A stretch of DNA of 64,000 bases from the NCBI RefSeq assembly GCF_002213415.1, contig NZ_NJGU01000003.1, positions 62,001-126,000 on the forward strand, in the 5' to 3' direction. The DNA is from Herbaspirillum robiniae (GTDB taxonomy: Bacteria > Pseudomonadota > Gammaproteobacteria > Burkholderiales > Burkholderiaceae_D). Each line of letters starts with the position of its first letter. Positions within the stretch are counted from its first letter, which is position 1. Shown one piece after another: positions 9,535-17,521 of the stretch. The notes under the pieces were generated by a model. The model worked only from the letters and a program-made list of their open reading frames with translations, had not been told where the DNA came from and made no database searches. Position numbers and translations under genes: made by a program.

Positions 9535-9571
9535 GCGGTGCCGGGACCTTGTTCCGGCACCGCTTTTCTTT
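9535..9571 (+). terminator. Rho-independent terminator after the GlxA-type regulator
   Basis: A 10-bp stem GCGGTGCCGG (9535-9544) pairs with CCGGCACCGC (9554-9563) around a 9-base loop and is followed by TTTTCTTT. It lies 51 bases after the regulator stop. Confidence 0.85.
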
Positions 9572-9690
9572 GGGCGTATGCGGGCGGGGGGCAACGGGCG
9601 GGACAGAGCGATTCGCGGCGCCCAGTTCTATCTGAAAAGTGGCGCCGCGCAGTGAATCAGCTCTGGCGAGGACTGTAACCGTGGATGGAA

Positions 9691-9824
9691 AGTTACGCCA
9701 ATGCTCTTTGGAAATATCGATATGAGAAAGCGAAAAATAGCCGGAAAGCCTTGCTGCATATGGGCTTGAGCCGAAATTGGACGGAATTTGATACTTACGC
9801 TTGTTGTTGCATTTAAGCGTAACT
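9691..9824. promoter_or_regulatory. Repeated AGTTACGC elements upstream of the pilin gene
   Basis: Within the 490-base gap before the SCPU-type pilin there is AGTTACGC at 9691-9698 and a near-perfect dyad, ACTTACGCTT (9793-9802) against AAGCGTAACT (9815-9824), with a 12-base loop. The same octamer thus occurs three times, once inverted, in a clearly more AT-rich stretch. This looks like an operator or a structured leader. The rest of the gap (9572-9974) holds no credible gene. Assignment to pilin control is inference from position. Confidence 0.4.
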
Positions 9825-9974
9825 AGGGAATTTCCTGACGACTTATGGACGATGTCTCAGGAAGCTCCCGATACTTGGCGCAACGGCAAAAAACTAAAGT
9901 ACACCCATACCCGCTGCACACAGAAGTTCTCGCACAGGGCGAGGGCAGTGGCAGGGATCCACAGGAGAAAGAAC

Positions 9975-10475
9975 ATGTTTTTTGCCAAGAAAAATCGCTT
10001 CGTCTGCGCTTCCATCGCCGCCGTCGTCCTGGCTTCCAGCGCTCCCGCATCCTTCGCCGCGACCGCCACCAGCTCGCTGACCATCAGCGCATCGGTGGTT
10101 GCAGCCTGCACGGTGGTCGGCTCGGCCATCGCCTTCGGCGCCTACACGCAAACAGTGGTGAACCAGAGTGGCAGCATCACCGTGCTGTGCACCAACGGCA
10201 CCACCTACAACGTCGGTCTTGACGCCGGCACCGGCAGCGGCTCCAGCGTGACCACCCGCAAGATGAGCGCCACCGGCGGCGGCACCCTGAACTACGCGCT
10301 GTACCGCGATTCGGGCCGCACCAACAACTGGGGTTCGACCATCGGCACCGACACCCAGGCCGGCACCGGCACCGGTCTGCTGCAAACGCTGACCGTGTAC
10401 GGCCAGATCCCGGCTTCGCAAACTCCGCTGGCCGGCGCCTACTCGGACACCGTGACCGTCACGCTGACCTACTGA
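9975..10475 (+). CDS. SCPU-domain (spore coat protein U / Csu-type) pilin subunit
   Basis: A 166-residue exported protein. The signal peptide (about residues 1-28, ending ASFAATA) is followed by SSLTISASVVAACTVVGSAIAFGAY, then VLCTNGTTYNVGLDAGTG and the C-terminal TVYGQIPASQTPLAGAYSDTVTVTLTY. This is the single-domain SCPU/CsuA-B fold: two Cys, a Gly/Thr-rich beta-sandwich and an alternating hydrophobic final strand used in chaperone-usher assembly. The ATG at 9975 has a strong AGGAGAAA ribosome site. Upstream in-frame codons add non-signal residues and were rejected. No chaperone or usher gene lies next to it, so it is an orphan subunit in this window. Confidence 0.87.
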   Translation: MFFAKKNRFVCASIAAVVLASSAPASFAATATSSLTISASVVAACTVVGSAIAFGAYTQTVVNQSGSITVLCTNGTTYNVGLDAGTGSGSSVTTRKMSATGGGTLNYALYRDSGRTNNWGSTIGTDTQAGTGTGLLQTLTVYGQIPASQTPLAGAYSDTVTVTLTY

Positions 10476-10572
10476 TTGAATGAGTGAACGGCGGCCACGG
10501 CCGCCGGCAGTAAATCCCGAAGGGGTTCGGGATGCAAGACTGTAGTTGGGGGTTTTTTCCCGGAGGGGGGAT

Positions 10573-10608
10573 GCGGCGCATTTCGTTAAGAGGTGCGCCG
10601 CTTTTTTT
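10573..10608 (+). terminator. Rho-independent terminator downstream of the pilin
   Basis: GCGGCGCA (10573-10580) pairs with TGCGCCGC (10594-10601) and is followed by seven T (10602-10608). A GC-only hairpin without a T run also lies just after the pilin stop (10484-10503). Confidence 0.85.
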
Positions 10609-10716
10609 CGTGGCTACGCACGGGAATGATTCGCGGCGCTCGCGGTCTGAACGGAGGATTTGCCTCTCATCCGCGGCTACTTGCCATCCGAGAATTATTC
10701 CAACACCGGAGGAAGC

Positions 10717-11040
10717 GTGATTACCCGAATCGTCCTGCCCATCCTGTTCGCCAGCCTCGTGCCGCTCTTGCCGGCCATGGCCCAGACTCCCGCCAATCCG
10801 CCGCCTACGCCGGTGGCCAGCGACCTCACGCGGACCTGTACCGCCGCCGGCGGCTGCGTGCTCGCCTGCATGAACCAGCAGGGACAATCGATCCTGACCG
10901 AGCAGGCGGCGCGCGCGGTGCGCATCATTTCGCTGAGCAACGGCAATACCGAGTTCAGGATGGACAACGGCACCGCCGGCGTAAACGTGGTGCTGGTGTC
11001 CAAGGACAACCTGGTATGCCGCCTGACGGGCGGAACCTGA
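10717..11040 (+). CDS. Small exported protein, unknown function
   Basis: A 107-residue protein starting at a GTG with an excellent ribosome site (CCGGAGGAAGC). Residues 1-24 form a signal peptide (VITRIVLPILFASLVPLLPAMAQ). The mature part is rich in Pro/Thr at its start, has three Cys in its middle region (RTCTAAGGCVLACMNQQGQ) plus one near the C-terminus (NLVCRLTGG), and is probably periplasmic with disulfide bonds. I recognise no family. A longer in-frame start at 10660 would bury the signal peptide and was rejected. Confidence 0.65.
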   Translation: MITRIVLPILFASLVPLLPAMAQTPANPPPTPVASDLTRTCTAAGGCVLACMNQQGQSILTEQAARAVRIISLSNGNTEFRMDNGTAGVNVVLVSKDNLVCRLTGGT

Positions 11041-11185
11041 ACCCGGGCCGCTGACGTCCTGACAAGCTTTTGGGCGGTTTTGATGTCGGCCTGGCAAGTC
11101 CCGCCGATTTATCTTGCGCGGCACCGCCTTTTGCCGCTTCCGCGGGTTTTTCGCGCCGTATAATGCCTGGTCGCGAAAGTTGCCC

Positions 11186-11422
11186 ATGGAAAACAAGAAA
11201 ATACATTCGCTTACCTACGCAGCGCAGTATCGAAACTTCGATATCAGCATCGTGGGCCTACAGATGGCCGACGGCTGGCGCTTGTCCGTGCAGATCAACA
11301 AATGGGGCCGCCCGCCGATGGCGCTGTGGCGCGACCGCGACAATCTCTATCCCGACTTCAATTGCGTACGCACCGCAGGCCTGCTCTGGTCCAAGGACTT
11401 CATCGACGGCAGCATGCATTGA
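11186..11422 (+). CDS. Conserved-looking small cytoplasmic protein, unknown function
   Basis: A 78-residue frame (MENKKIHSLTYAAQYRNFDISIVGL...) rich in aromatic residues and without a signal peptide or membrane helix. Its composition is typical of a folded protein (five Trp, balanced charge). The frame is open further upstream to 11114 but the MENKKI start is more plausible. It ends 30 bases from the convergent end of the CLC channel gene. I recognise no family. Confidence 0.55.
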   Translation: MENKKIHSLTYAAQYRNFDISIVGLQMADGWRLSVQINKWGRPPMALWRDRDNLYPDFNCVRTAGLLWSKDFIDGSMH

Positions 11423-11452
11423 GCATGCGCGGCGCGCGCGGGTGAACGGCGC

Positions 11453-13183
11453 CTACCATCCCAGGAGCCGTTCGCGCACCGACTCTTCTTCCGCATGCGC
11501 GGCGCTGGCGCGGGCCAGGTCCGACAGCGAAAGCATGCCGACCAGCTTCATGTGATGACGGTCCGCCACCACCGGCAGGCGTGCGCTGCGCAGCTGCGCC
11601 ATCAGCCCGGCCGCGGCGCGCGCGTTCATCTGCGGCAGCGCGATGGCCGGCGCGGCCTCGCCGGCATCGGCCAGCAGCGCGCCGCAAGCTTGCGCGGGAT
11701 CGGCCTGCTCCAGCTTGCGCAATGACAGCATGCCGGCCAGCCGGCCATGCGCGAGCACCGGGTAATAGCGATGGACATGGCCGGCCGCGCGGCAGGCCGC
11801 CAGCGCCTCGCCGGCGCCGAGCGCGGCATCGAGGGCGTGCGGCGCGGGCGTCATCAGGTCTTCCACATGCAGGCGCTCGAGCGGGTCGACGCCGTACTCG
11901 CGATGCACGTGCAGGCCGCGGCGCGCGATCTTCTCGGTCATGATGGAGCGCTTCATCAGCAGCACGTTGACCCCGTGCGCGATGGCGACGGTCGCCGTCA
12001 GCGGCAGCAGCGCCTCGCCCGCATGGGTCAGGCCGAAGGCGAACACGATCGCCGTCAGCGGCGCGCCCAGCACGCTGCCCAGTACGCCGGCCATGCACAC
12101 CAGCGCCCACAGTTCGGGCGAGGCGCCCGGCAGCAGCGGCGACAGGACCAGCCCCAACCCCGCCCCCATCATCAGCAGCGGCGCCAGTACGCCGCCGGAG
12201 GTGCCCGAGCCCAGCGCCGCCAGCCAGATCACCGCTTTCACCGCCAGCAGCGCCAGCGCCGCCGACAGCGCGAAGTGATGGTGCAGCAGGTCGCCGATGA
12301 CGTCATAGCCGACGCCCAGCGCGCGCGGTTGCAGCAAGCCGCCGAGGCCGACCACCACGCCGCCGATGGCGGGCCACCACATCCAATGCAGCGGCAGCCG
12401 GTGGAACCAGTCTTCCACGCGATACAGCGCCAGCGTCAGCACCGCGGCCAGCGCGCCGCTGGCCAGTCCCGCCGCCAGGCAGGAGAGCAGGGCGGTCGTG
12501 CCGGGCGCGGCGACCTGCAGCGCAAACAGCGGACCGGCGTCGATGGCCAGCGGCCGCAGGAACCCGGCCACCGCGCAGGCCAGCGCCACCGGCAGCAGGC
12601 TGCGCGGCTTGAGTTCGAACAACAGCAGCTCCACCGCCAGCAGCACCGCCGCCACCGGCGTGCCGAACACCGCCGTCATGCCGGCGCATGCGCCGGCCAC
12701 CAGCAGCGTCTTGCGCTCGGCGGCGGTCAGGTGCAGGCACTGCGCGATCAGCGAACCGACCGAGCCGCCGGTCATGATGATCGGCCCCTCGGCGCCGAAC
12801 GGCCCGCCGCTGCCGATCACGATGCCCGACGACAGCGGCTTGAGCACCGCCACCCTGGGCGACATGCGGCTCTTGCCGAACAGGATGGCTTCGATCGCTT
12901 CGGGAATGCCGTGGCCGCGGATCTTGTCGCTGCCATAGCGTGCCATCAGGCCGACCACGAGGCCGCCGGCGACCGGCAGCAGCGCGGCGATCCAGCCCAG
13001 CGTGTGGGTCGCGGGCGAGACCGCTTCGACCGACAGGCGCTGGAAGTAGAACAGGTTGGTGAACAGCGCGATCAGTTTGAGCAGCACCCACGCCGCGCCG
13101 GTGGCGAGCGCCCCGATAAGCAGCGCCATGGCGGCGAGAAAGGGCAATCGGCCGTCGGCCGTATAGTCGCGTTTGTGTTTCAT
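11453..13183 (-). CDS. CLC-family chloride channel/antiporter with CBS domains
   Basis: A 576-residue membrane protein. About the first 420 residues carry the CLC channel core. It includes the KPLSSGIVIGSGGPFGAEGP region, where GAEGP contains the gating glutamate equivalent to GxEGP, and the later GTSGGVLAPLLMMGAG segment that corresponds to the GxFxP filter helix. The first filter motif GSGIP is not clearly kept. The C-terminal 150 residues form a CBS pair (HVEDLMTPAPHAL... and PVVADRHHMKLVGMLSLSDLAR) that may bind adenine nucleotides. The gene is monocistronic. Whether it is a channel or a Cl-/H+ exchanger cannot be decided; an acidic proton glutamate was not located. Confidence 0.87.
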   Translation of the reverse strand: MKHKRDYTADGRLPFLAAMALLIGALATGAAWVLLKLIALFTNLFYFQRLSVEAVSPATHTLGWIAALLPVAGGLVVGLMARYGSDKIRGHGIPEAIEAILFGKSRMSPRVAVLKPLSSGIVIGSGGPFGAEGPIIMTGGSVGSLIAQCLHLTAAERKTLLVAGACAGMTAVFGTPVAAVLLAVELLLFELKPRSLLPVALACAVAGFLRPLAIDAGPLFALQVAAPGTTALLSCLAAGLASGALAAVLTLALYRVEDWFHRLPLHWMWWPAIGGVVVGLGGLLQPRALGVGYDVIGDLLHHHFALSAALALLAVKAVIWLAALGSGTSGGVLAPLLMMGAGLGLVLSPLLPGASPELWALVCMAGVLGSVLGAPLTAIVFAFGLTHAGEALLPLTATVAIAHGVNVLLMKRSIMTEKIARRGLHVHREYGVDPLERLHVEDLMTPAPHALDAALGAGEALAACRAAGHVHRYYPVLAHGRLAGMLSLRKLEQADPAQACGALLADAGEAAPAIALPQMNARAAAGLMAQLRSARLPVVADRHHMKLVGMLSLSDLARASAAHAEEESVRERLLGW

Positions 13184-13257
13184 CTTGGCTCGGGATCGGC
13201 GGCTCTGCTTGCTTGAATGAAGGAGAGATTGGCCTGCGTAAAGGGAAAGAGGGTAAA

Positions 13258-13276
13258 TATATCATAACGTGATATA
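13258..13276. promoter_or_regulatory. AT-rich dyad between the CLC gene and the sulfonate-type binding protein
   Basis: TATATCA (13258-13264) and TGATATA (13270-13276) flank TAACG, forming a perfect 7-bp inverted repeat in an otherwise GC-rich gap of 239 bases between divergent genes. The position suits an operator or promoter. The regulator is not identifiable from sequence. Confidence 0.45.
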
Positions 13277-13422
13277 AATTGAGATTGCCCGGAATCGACT
13301 GTTGCGGTTTGCCGCCCGGGGCTTATCCGCTTTCCGTCTAAGCAGCGGTGGAAGTATTCGTTCGCATTTGCCGTCGTGCTGGATACGCTCGGATTTTTTC
13401 CATCGTCATTCACGGAGCGGGC

Positions 13423-14430
13423 ATGCCACAGGCCGACAACAAGAGAAACCAAGCCATCCACCACGTTGAAAAGAGCAGCAGGCGCCGCCGCCTGGTGGCC
13501 GGCGGCATCGGCCTGGGCATTGCCGGCTTGGCCGGCGCGTTTGCCCCCAGGCTGGCGCGCGCCGCCACGCGCGAGCTGCGCGTGGGGTACCAGAAGGGCG
13601 CGCTGAGCATCATCCGCGCGCGCGGCGTGCTGGAGCAGCGGCTGGCGCCCCTGGGCGCATCGGTGAAGTGGGTCGAATTCACCGCCGGCCCGGTGCAGCT
13701 GGAGGCGCTGGGCGCGGGATCGATCGACTTCGGCGATGTGGGCGAGGCGCCGCCCATCTTTTCGCAGGCCGCGGGCACGCCGCTGGTCTACGTGGCGGCC
13801 ACGGTGCCGCGGCCTTATGTGGAGGCGGTGCTGGTGCCGAAGGATTCGGCGCTGAACAAGCCGGCCGACCTGAAGGGCAAGCGCATCGCCCTTAACAAGG
13901 GATCGAACGTGCATTACTTCCTGGTCCGGCTGCTGGAAAAACACGGCTTGAAGTACGGCGACGTCACCCCGGTCTGGCTGGCGCCGGCCGACGCGCGCGC
14001 CGCCTTCGAGCGTGGCGCGGTGGATGCGTGGGCGATCTGGGAGCCCTATCTGGCGGCGGCCCAGCAGAGCTTGCAGGCGCGCATCCTGGCCGACGCCGAC
14101 GGCGTGGTGAAGAATCGCGCCTATTATTTTTCGTCGCGCGACTTCGCCCGAAACAATGCCGACCTGATCAGGATCGCGCTGGAAGAGCTCGGCAAGATCG
14201 ACGAGTGGGCCAAGGCCAGGCCGTCGGACTACGCCGGCGAGCTGGCCACGATACTGGGCCTGCCGAAAAGCGTGCTGGAGGTCGCCGTGGGCCGCTACAA
14301 CTTCGGTACCGTGCCGATCACGCACGCCATCCTCGACGAGCAGCAGCAGATTGCCGACGCCTTCCTCGAACTGAAGCTGTTGCCGAAGAAGATCAGCCTG
14401 AAGGAGACGGCGCCGCCCTGGCTGGCATAA
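13423..14430 (+). CDS. Sulfonate/nitrate-type ABC transporter substrate-binding protein (SsuA-like), orphan
   Basis: A 335-residue exported protein. Residues 21-50 form a Tat-like signal (SRRRRLVAGGIGLGIAGLAG..), with the mature part starting near ATRELRVGYQKGALSIIRARGVLE. The GYQKG...ARGVLEQRL pattern and the GSIDFGDVGEAPPIFSQAAG stretch are those of SsuA aliphatic-sulfonate binding proteins. ATG 13423 has a CGGAGCGG ribosome site; 75 bases of upstream open frame lack one. It is not followed by ATPase or permease genes, so it must work with a transporter elsewhere, possibly the TauBC pair 10 kb upstream. Confidence 0.85.
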   Translation: MPQADNKRNQAIHHVEKSSRRRRLVAGGIGLGIAGLAGAFAPRLARAATRELRVGYQKGALSIIRARGVLEQRLAPLGASVKWVEFTAGPVQLEALGAGSIDFGDVGEAPPIFSQAAGTPLVYVAATVPRPYVEAVLVPKDSALNKPADLKGKRIALNKGSNVHYFLVRLLEKHGLKYGDVTPVWLAPADARAAFERGAVDAWAIWEPYLAAAQQSLQARILADADGVVKNRAYYFSSRDFARNNADLIRIALEELGKIDEWAKARPSDYAGELATILGLPKSVLEVAVGRYNFGTVPITHAILDEQQQIADAFLELKLLPKKISLKETAPPWLA

Positions 14431-14480
14431 GCGCGGCGGGGCTTGTCGCGGCTTTCAGGATGTTTCGATGTCAGCGCAAC

Positions 14481-14513
14481 GACGCCGGGTCCTGACTTTC
14501 GTCAGGACGACAG
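14481..14513. repeat. Dispersed hairpin repeat (variant with a GTCCTGAC stem)
   Basis: GTCCTGAC (14489-14496) and GTCAGGAC (14501-14508) form an 8-bp stem around TTTC, with flanks GACGCCGG and GACAGG. The same framework occurs at 36388-36423 and, with other stem bases, in the 20.7-21.4 kb array. The stem changes keep base pairing. Confidence 0.75.
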
Positions 14514-14571
14514 GGAGAGCAAACTCTGTTCTCCTGCGCGCGGCAACACGCACAGCATTGACGCCAAAACA

Positions 14572-14606
14572 AAAACGCCGCCGCGATCAACTCGCGGCGG
14601 CGTTTT
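14572..14606. terminator. Strong bidirectional terminator
   Basis: A 15-bp stem, AAAACGCCGCCGCGA (14572-14586) against TCGCGGCGGCGTTTT (14592-14606) with a 5-base loop, lies between the convergent binding-protein and phosphatase genes. The A and T tracts allow it to act on both strands. Confidence 0.9.
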
Positions 14607-14633
14607 CATTCAGGCTCCTGTAACGCAGAGGCC

Positions 14634-16373
14634 TCAGGCCTTGAACTGCAGCGCGTTGGTCAGGTCGCCCATCGGCTTTTGCCCGCGGGCGACCATGGCG
14701 TCGTCACGCGACTTGATGCCGTCCAGCTTCTCCAGCCCGAAGGTGCGGGTGATCAGGCGCAGGATGGAGGCGGTGTCGTACACCGTGTGGTCCACCGTGC
14801 CCTTGCGCGCGAACGGCGAGACCACGACGGCGGGAATGCGCGTGCCCGGACCCCAGCGGTCGCCCTTGGGCGGCGCCACGTGGTCCCACCAGCCGCCGTT
14901 TTCATCGACGGTGATGATGACGACCATGTTCTTCCACTGCGGGCTGGATTGCAGGCTCTTGACGATGTGGCCGATGTGGCGGTCGCCCGAGGTGACGTCG
15001 GCGTAGCCGGCGTGCATGTTGAGGTTGCCCTGCGGCTTGTAGAAGGTCACCGCCGGCAGGCGGCCGGCCTCGGCGTCGGCCAGGAAGCGGTTGGTGCGCG
15101 CTTCGTCGCCCAGGCCGCCGTCGCGCAGGCGCTTGTTGCGCTCGGACGGATTTTCCGGACCCAGGCTCTTGAAGTAGTTGAACGGCTGGTGGTGGTACTG
15201 GAAGTTGGGGATCTTGGGGATGCCCTTGGAGTCCTTGAACTCGTCCAGCGTGGCTTGCCAGGCGCCGGCGTACCAGGCCCATTCGACGCCCTTCTTGTTG
15301 AGCTTGTCGCCGATGTGTTCGTGGGTCTGCGGCACCAGCACGCTGGGCTGGTTGGGTTCGGAGTAGGCCGGGTTGTTCTTGTCGCGGGCCCAGGTCGGCC
15401 AGTACGGCGGGGCCATGGTATTGACCGCATAGCCGTCCGGCGTGAGCGCGCTGGGGCCGAACTTGGGCGCGCCCTGCATGGCGCTGGCCGGGCTGTTTTC
15501 GGCCGGCACCAGTTCCGGCGACAGCGGGTCGTTGTTCACGGTCTTGGCCACCTGGGTGCGCGAGACCGAGCTCATCACGTTGGGGTAATAGCCCGGCGTG
15601 GCGGCGATCAGATAATGGTGGTTCATGAACGAACCGCCGAAGGCACCCTGGAAGAAGTTGTCGCACAGGACGTACTCGTGGGCCAGGTCCCACAGGCGCA
15701 GGTTGTACTTCGTGTCCGAGTAGTAGCCCATCACCAGGCCGCCGGAGTCGGCCCAGGCGACGAACTTGTCGTTCTTGCCGCCGTTGATCTGCATCTGGTT
15801 CTGGTAGAACACGTGCCACAGGTCGCGGGTGACCAGGCCCAGCGGCAGGGCTTCGCCTTGCGGGCCCTTGAGCGCGAACGGCGCGTTGGGCAGGTTGGTC
15901 TGGTATTGCTTGCCGGCCTCGTAGGTGACGCCTTCGATGATCTGCTCCTGGCCGACCACGCCGCTCCAGGTCGGCGGCAACTGCTTGAGCAGGCTGCCGT
16001 CGCGGTCGCGCTGCTGGTACTGCTCGGGCGCGAGCTTGGCCAGGGGCTTCTCGAGTCCCGGGAAATCGGCGAACAGGTTGTTGAAGCTGCGGTTTTCCGC
16101 ATAGATGACCACGATGGTCTTGACGTTGTCGCGCAGCGCGCGGTCCAGCGCCGCCGCGTCGGCCGGGTCGCCGAGCGGATACTGCACGCTGCCCTGGCCG
16201 TCGGTGGCGCAGGCGGTCAGCGTGCCGCCGGCGCCCAGCGCGGCGACGCCGCCCATGCTGCCGAGGAAGCGGCGGCGGCTGTTGCTTTGCGGCGCCGTGG
16301 CCGGGCTGGCGTCCTGTTCATTTGACGCAGGTGCGGGCTTGCCGCCACCGGCGGATTCGTCGTGGATGCTCAT
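14634..16373 (-). CDS. Tat-exported acid phosphatase / phospholipase C family protein (AcpA-like)
   Basis: A 579-residue phosphoesterase. Residues 31-55 carry a twin-arginine signal (SRRRFLGSMGGVAALGAGGTLTAC), so it is exported folded; the Cys55 context could also suggest lipidation. The core has the PF04185 marks: YAENRSFNNLF (about 91-101), NHHYLIAA, VTFYKPQGNLNMHAGY and ITVDENGGWWDH near the end. Known members are AcpA acid phosphatases and phospholipases C, which use a metal-bound nucleophilic Ser/Thr. The substrate cannot be chosen between phosphomonoesters and phospholipids. It stands alone, with terminators on its downstream side. Confidence 0.88.
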   Translation of the reverse strand: MSIHDESAGGGKPAPASNEQDASPATAPQSNSRRRFLGSMGGVAALGAGGTLTACATDGQGSVQYPLGDPADAAALDRALRDNVKTIVVIYAENRSFNNLFADFPGLEKPLAKLAPEQYQQRDRDGSLLKQLPPTWSGVVGQEQIIEGVTYEAGKQYQTNLPNAPFALKGPQGEALPLGLVTRDLWHVFYQNQMQINGGKNDKFVAWADSGGLVMGYYSDTKYNLRLWDLAHEYVLCDNFFQGAFGGSFMNHHYLIAATPGYYPNVMSSVSRTQVAKTVNNDPLSPELVPAENSPASAMQGAPKFGPSALTPDGYAVNTMAPPYWPTWARDKNNPAYSEPNQPSVLVPQTHEHIGDKLNKKGVEWAWYAGAWQATLDEFKDSKGIPKIPNFQYHHQPFNYFKSLGPENPSERNKRLRDGGLGDEARTNRFLADAEAGRLPAVTFYKPQGNLNMHAGYADVTSGDRHIGHIVKSLQSSPQWKNMVVIITVDENGGWWDHVAPPKGDRWGPGTRIPAVVVSPFARKGTVDHTVYDTASILRLITRTFGLEKLDGIKSRDDAMVARGQKPMGDLTNALQFKA

Positions 16374-16677
16374 GGATGTTTCCTGTCGGATATTGTTGTG
16401 GGTGAAAGGCGCGGAACTGCTGGAGGATAGCGCCGCCGTATGACAAGAATGTGTCTTTTATCACGAAGGCGGGGGCGCGAAAAGCGCGCGCCGGCGGCGA
16501 AAAAGAATGTAAAGCATTCGCGTTTGACACAATTTTGACGCCGGCGCCGGGTAAAATCCCGCGACTTGCATAGGCATCGAAGGCCGCCGAAACAGGTGAG
16601 ACCGTGCGGCTGAGGGGCCCGCGGCGCTTGCCGAAGAGGCCCGCTACCGATGGCAAGCATCGATTGTCAGGAAATCC
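16374..16677. other. Intergenic region with a GC-rich, possibly structured leader
   Basis: This 304-base gap separates the divergent phosphatase and a tiny plus-strand frame. Its left part is A/T-rich and should hold the phosphatase promoter. The right part (about 16553-16655) can form several GC stems, for example CTTGC (16564-16568) with GCAAG (16652-16656), and GGGCC with GGCCC around 16614-16642. I could not match it to a known riboswitch. Confidence 0.35.
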
Positions 16678-16776
16678 ATGCTGCTCAAGACTTTTCAATA
16701 TACGATCATCGCCGCCGGTTTCGGCATCTGCATGTTGTTCATGCTGCTGCTGGCCGTGACCGAACCGCTCGCCTGA
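16678..16776 (+). CDS. Possible 32-residue single-helix membrane peptide
   Basis: A short frame starts with MLLKTFQYTIIAAGFG, continues as one membrane helix and ends LLLAVTEPLA. A CAGGAAAT ribosome site lies 6 bases before the ATG. The composition, with one Lys near the N-terminus then 20 hydrophobic residues, is typical of small membrane proteins. It lies between the phosphatase promoter region and the convergent Pr6Pr gene. No family is recognised and the length is short enough to arise by chance. Confidence 0.4.
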   Translation: MLLKTFQYTIIAAGFGICMLFMLLLAVTEPLA

Positions 16777-16804
16777 TACCGGGGGATCGGGCGCGTCTTC
16801 CTCG

Positions 16805-17521
16805 TCATCTGCGCAGGAAGGCCGGTTTGCCGGAATGATTGACCACCACGAACAAGGCCATCAACGCCAGGAAACCTGCGAACAGCAGGCTGGAGTTGAG
16901 GATCACGCGCGGGTATCCCAGCGAGTTCACATCGATGAACGGATAGGGATAGAAGCCCGACAGCGCCCCGCGCCACAGCGTGATGAACAGGTAGCCCAAC
17001 GGGTACGCCAGCCATAGCAGCGACTTCCTCACCGAGTGCAGGAACACCGGCACGAAAAATATCCAGTACACCATGGCCAGCAGCGGCACCACCGTGTGCA
17101 GGCTCTCATTGACCAGCGAACGAAAGCCCGTGGGCGCCCATAGCTGGCGCAGCAGCAGGTTGTAGGCGATGCCCACGAAGGCCAGGTAGGCCACCACGGC
17201 CGAGATGACCGAGGGCTGGCGGAAGAAGCGGCTGATGGGCGTCTTCAGCGACAGCGCCAGCGAAGTGAAGCACAGCGCCCCCATCAGGATGGTCAGGTTG
17301 GTGAGGTACATGGAGAGCCGGTCAAGCCCGGCCAGTACCCCGCCGCCGCGCGCCAGCAGGCGATTGACGGTGATGTCGGTCTGGGCGACGAAGGCGAACC
17401 AGCTGATCATTGCGATCAGCGCGGCCAGTACGCGCGAGGCGTTGGAGCCGCGCTGCGCGGGAAAGATGTTGGAGCCGAAGGAATCCAGCGATTCCGGCGA
17501 AGGGATCTGGTCGTTGCTCAT
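16805..17521 (-). CDS. Pr6Pr family integral membrane protein
   Basis: A 238-residue protein with six predicted helices. The order and wording (SMYLTNLTILMGALCFTSLAL.., VAYLAFVGIAYNLLLR, HTVVPLLAMVYWIFFVP, YPLGYLFITLWRGALSGFYPYPFIDV) match the Pr6Pr family, distantly related to FAR-17a/AIG1 proteins. Conserved Asn, His and Tyr/Pro residues sit at helix ends. The family has no established role. The gene is single, with a 1-kb gene-poor region upstream. Confidence 0.75.
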   Translation of the reverse strand: MSNDQIPSPESLDSFGSNIFPAQRGSNASRVLAALIAMISWFAFVAQTDITVNRLLARGGGVLAGLDRLSMYLTNLTILMGALCFTSLALSLKTPISRFFRQPSVISAVVAYLAFVGIAYNLLLRQLWAPTGFRSLVNESLHTVVPLLAMVYWIFFVPVFLHSVRKSLLWLAYPLGYLFITLWRGALSGFYPYPFIDVNSLGYPRVILNSSLLFAGFLALMALFVVVNHSGKPAFLRR

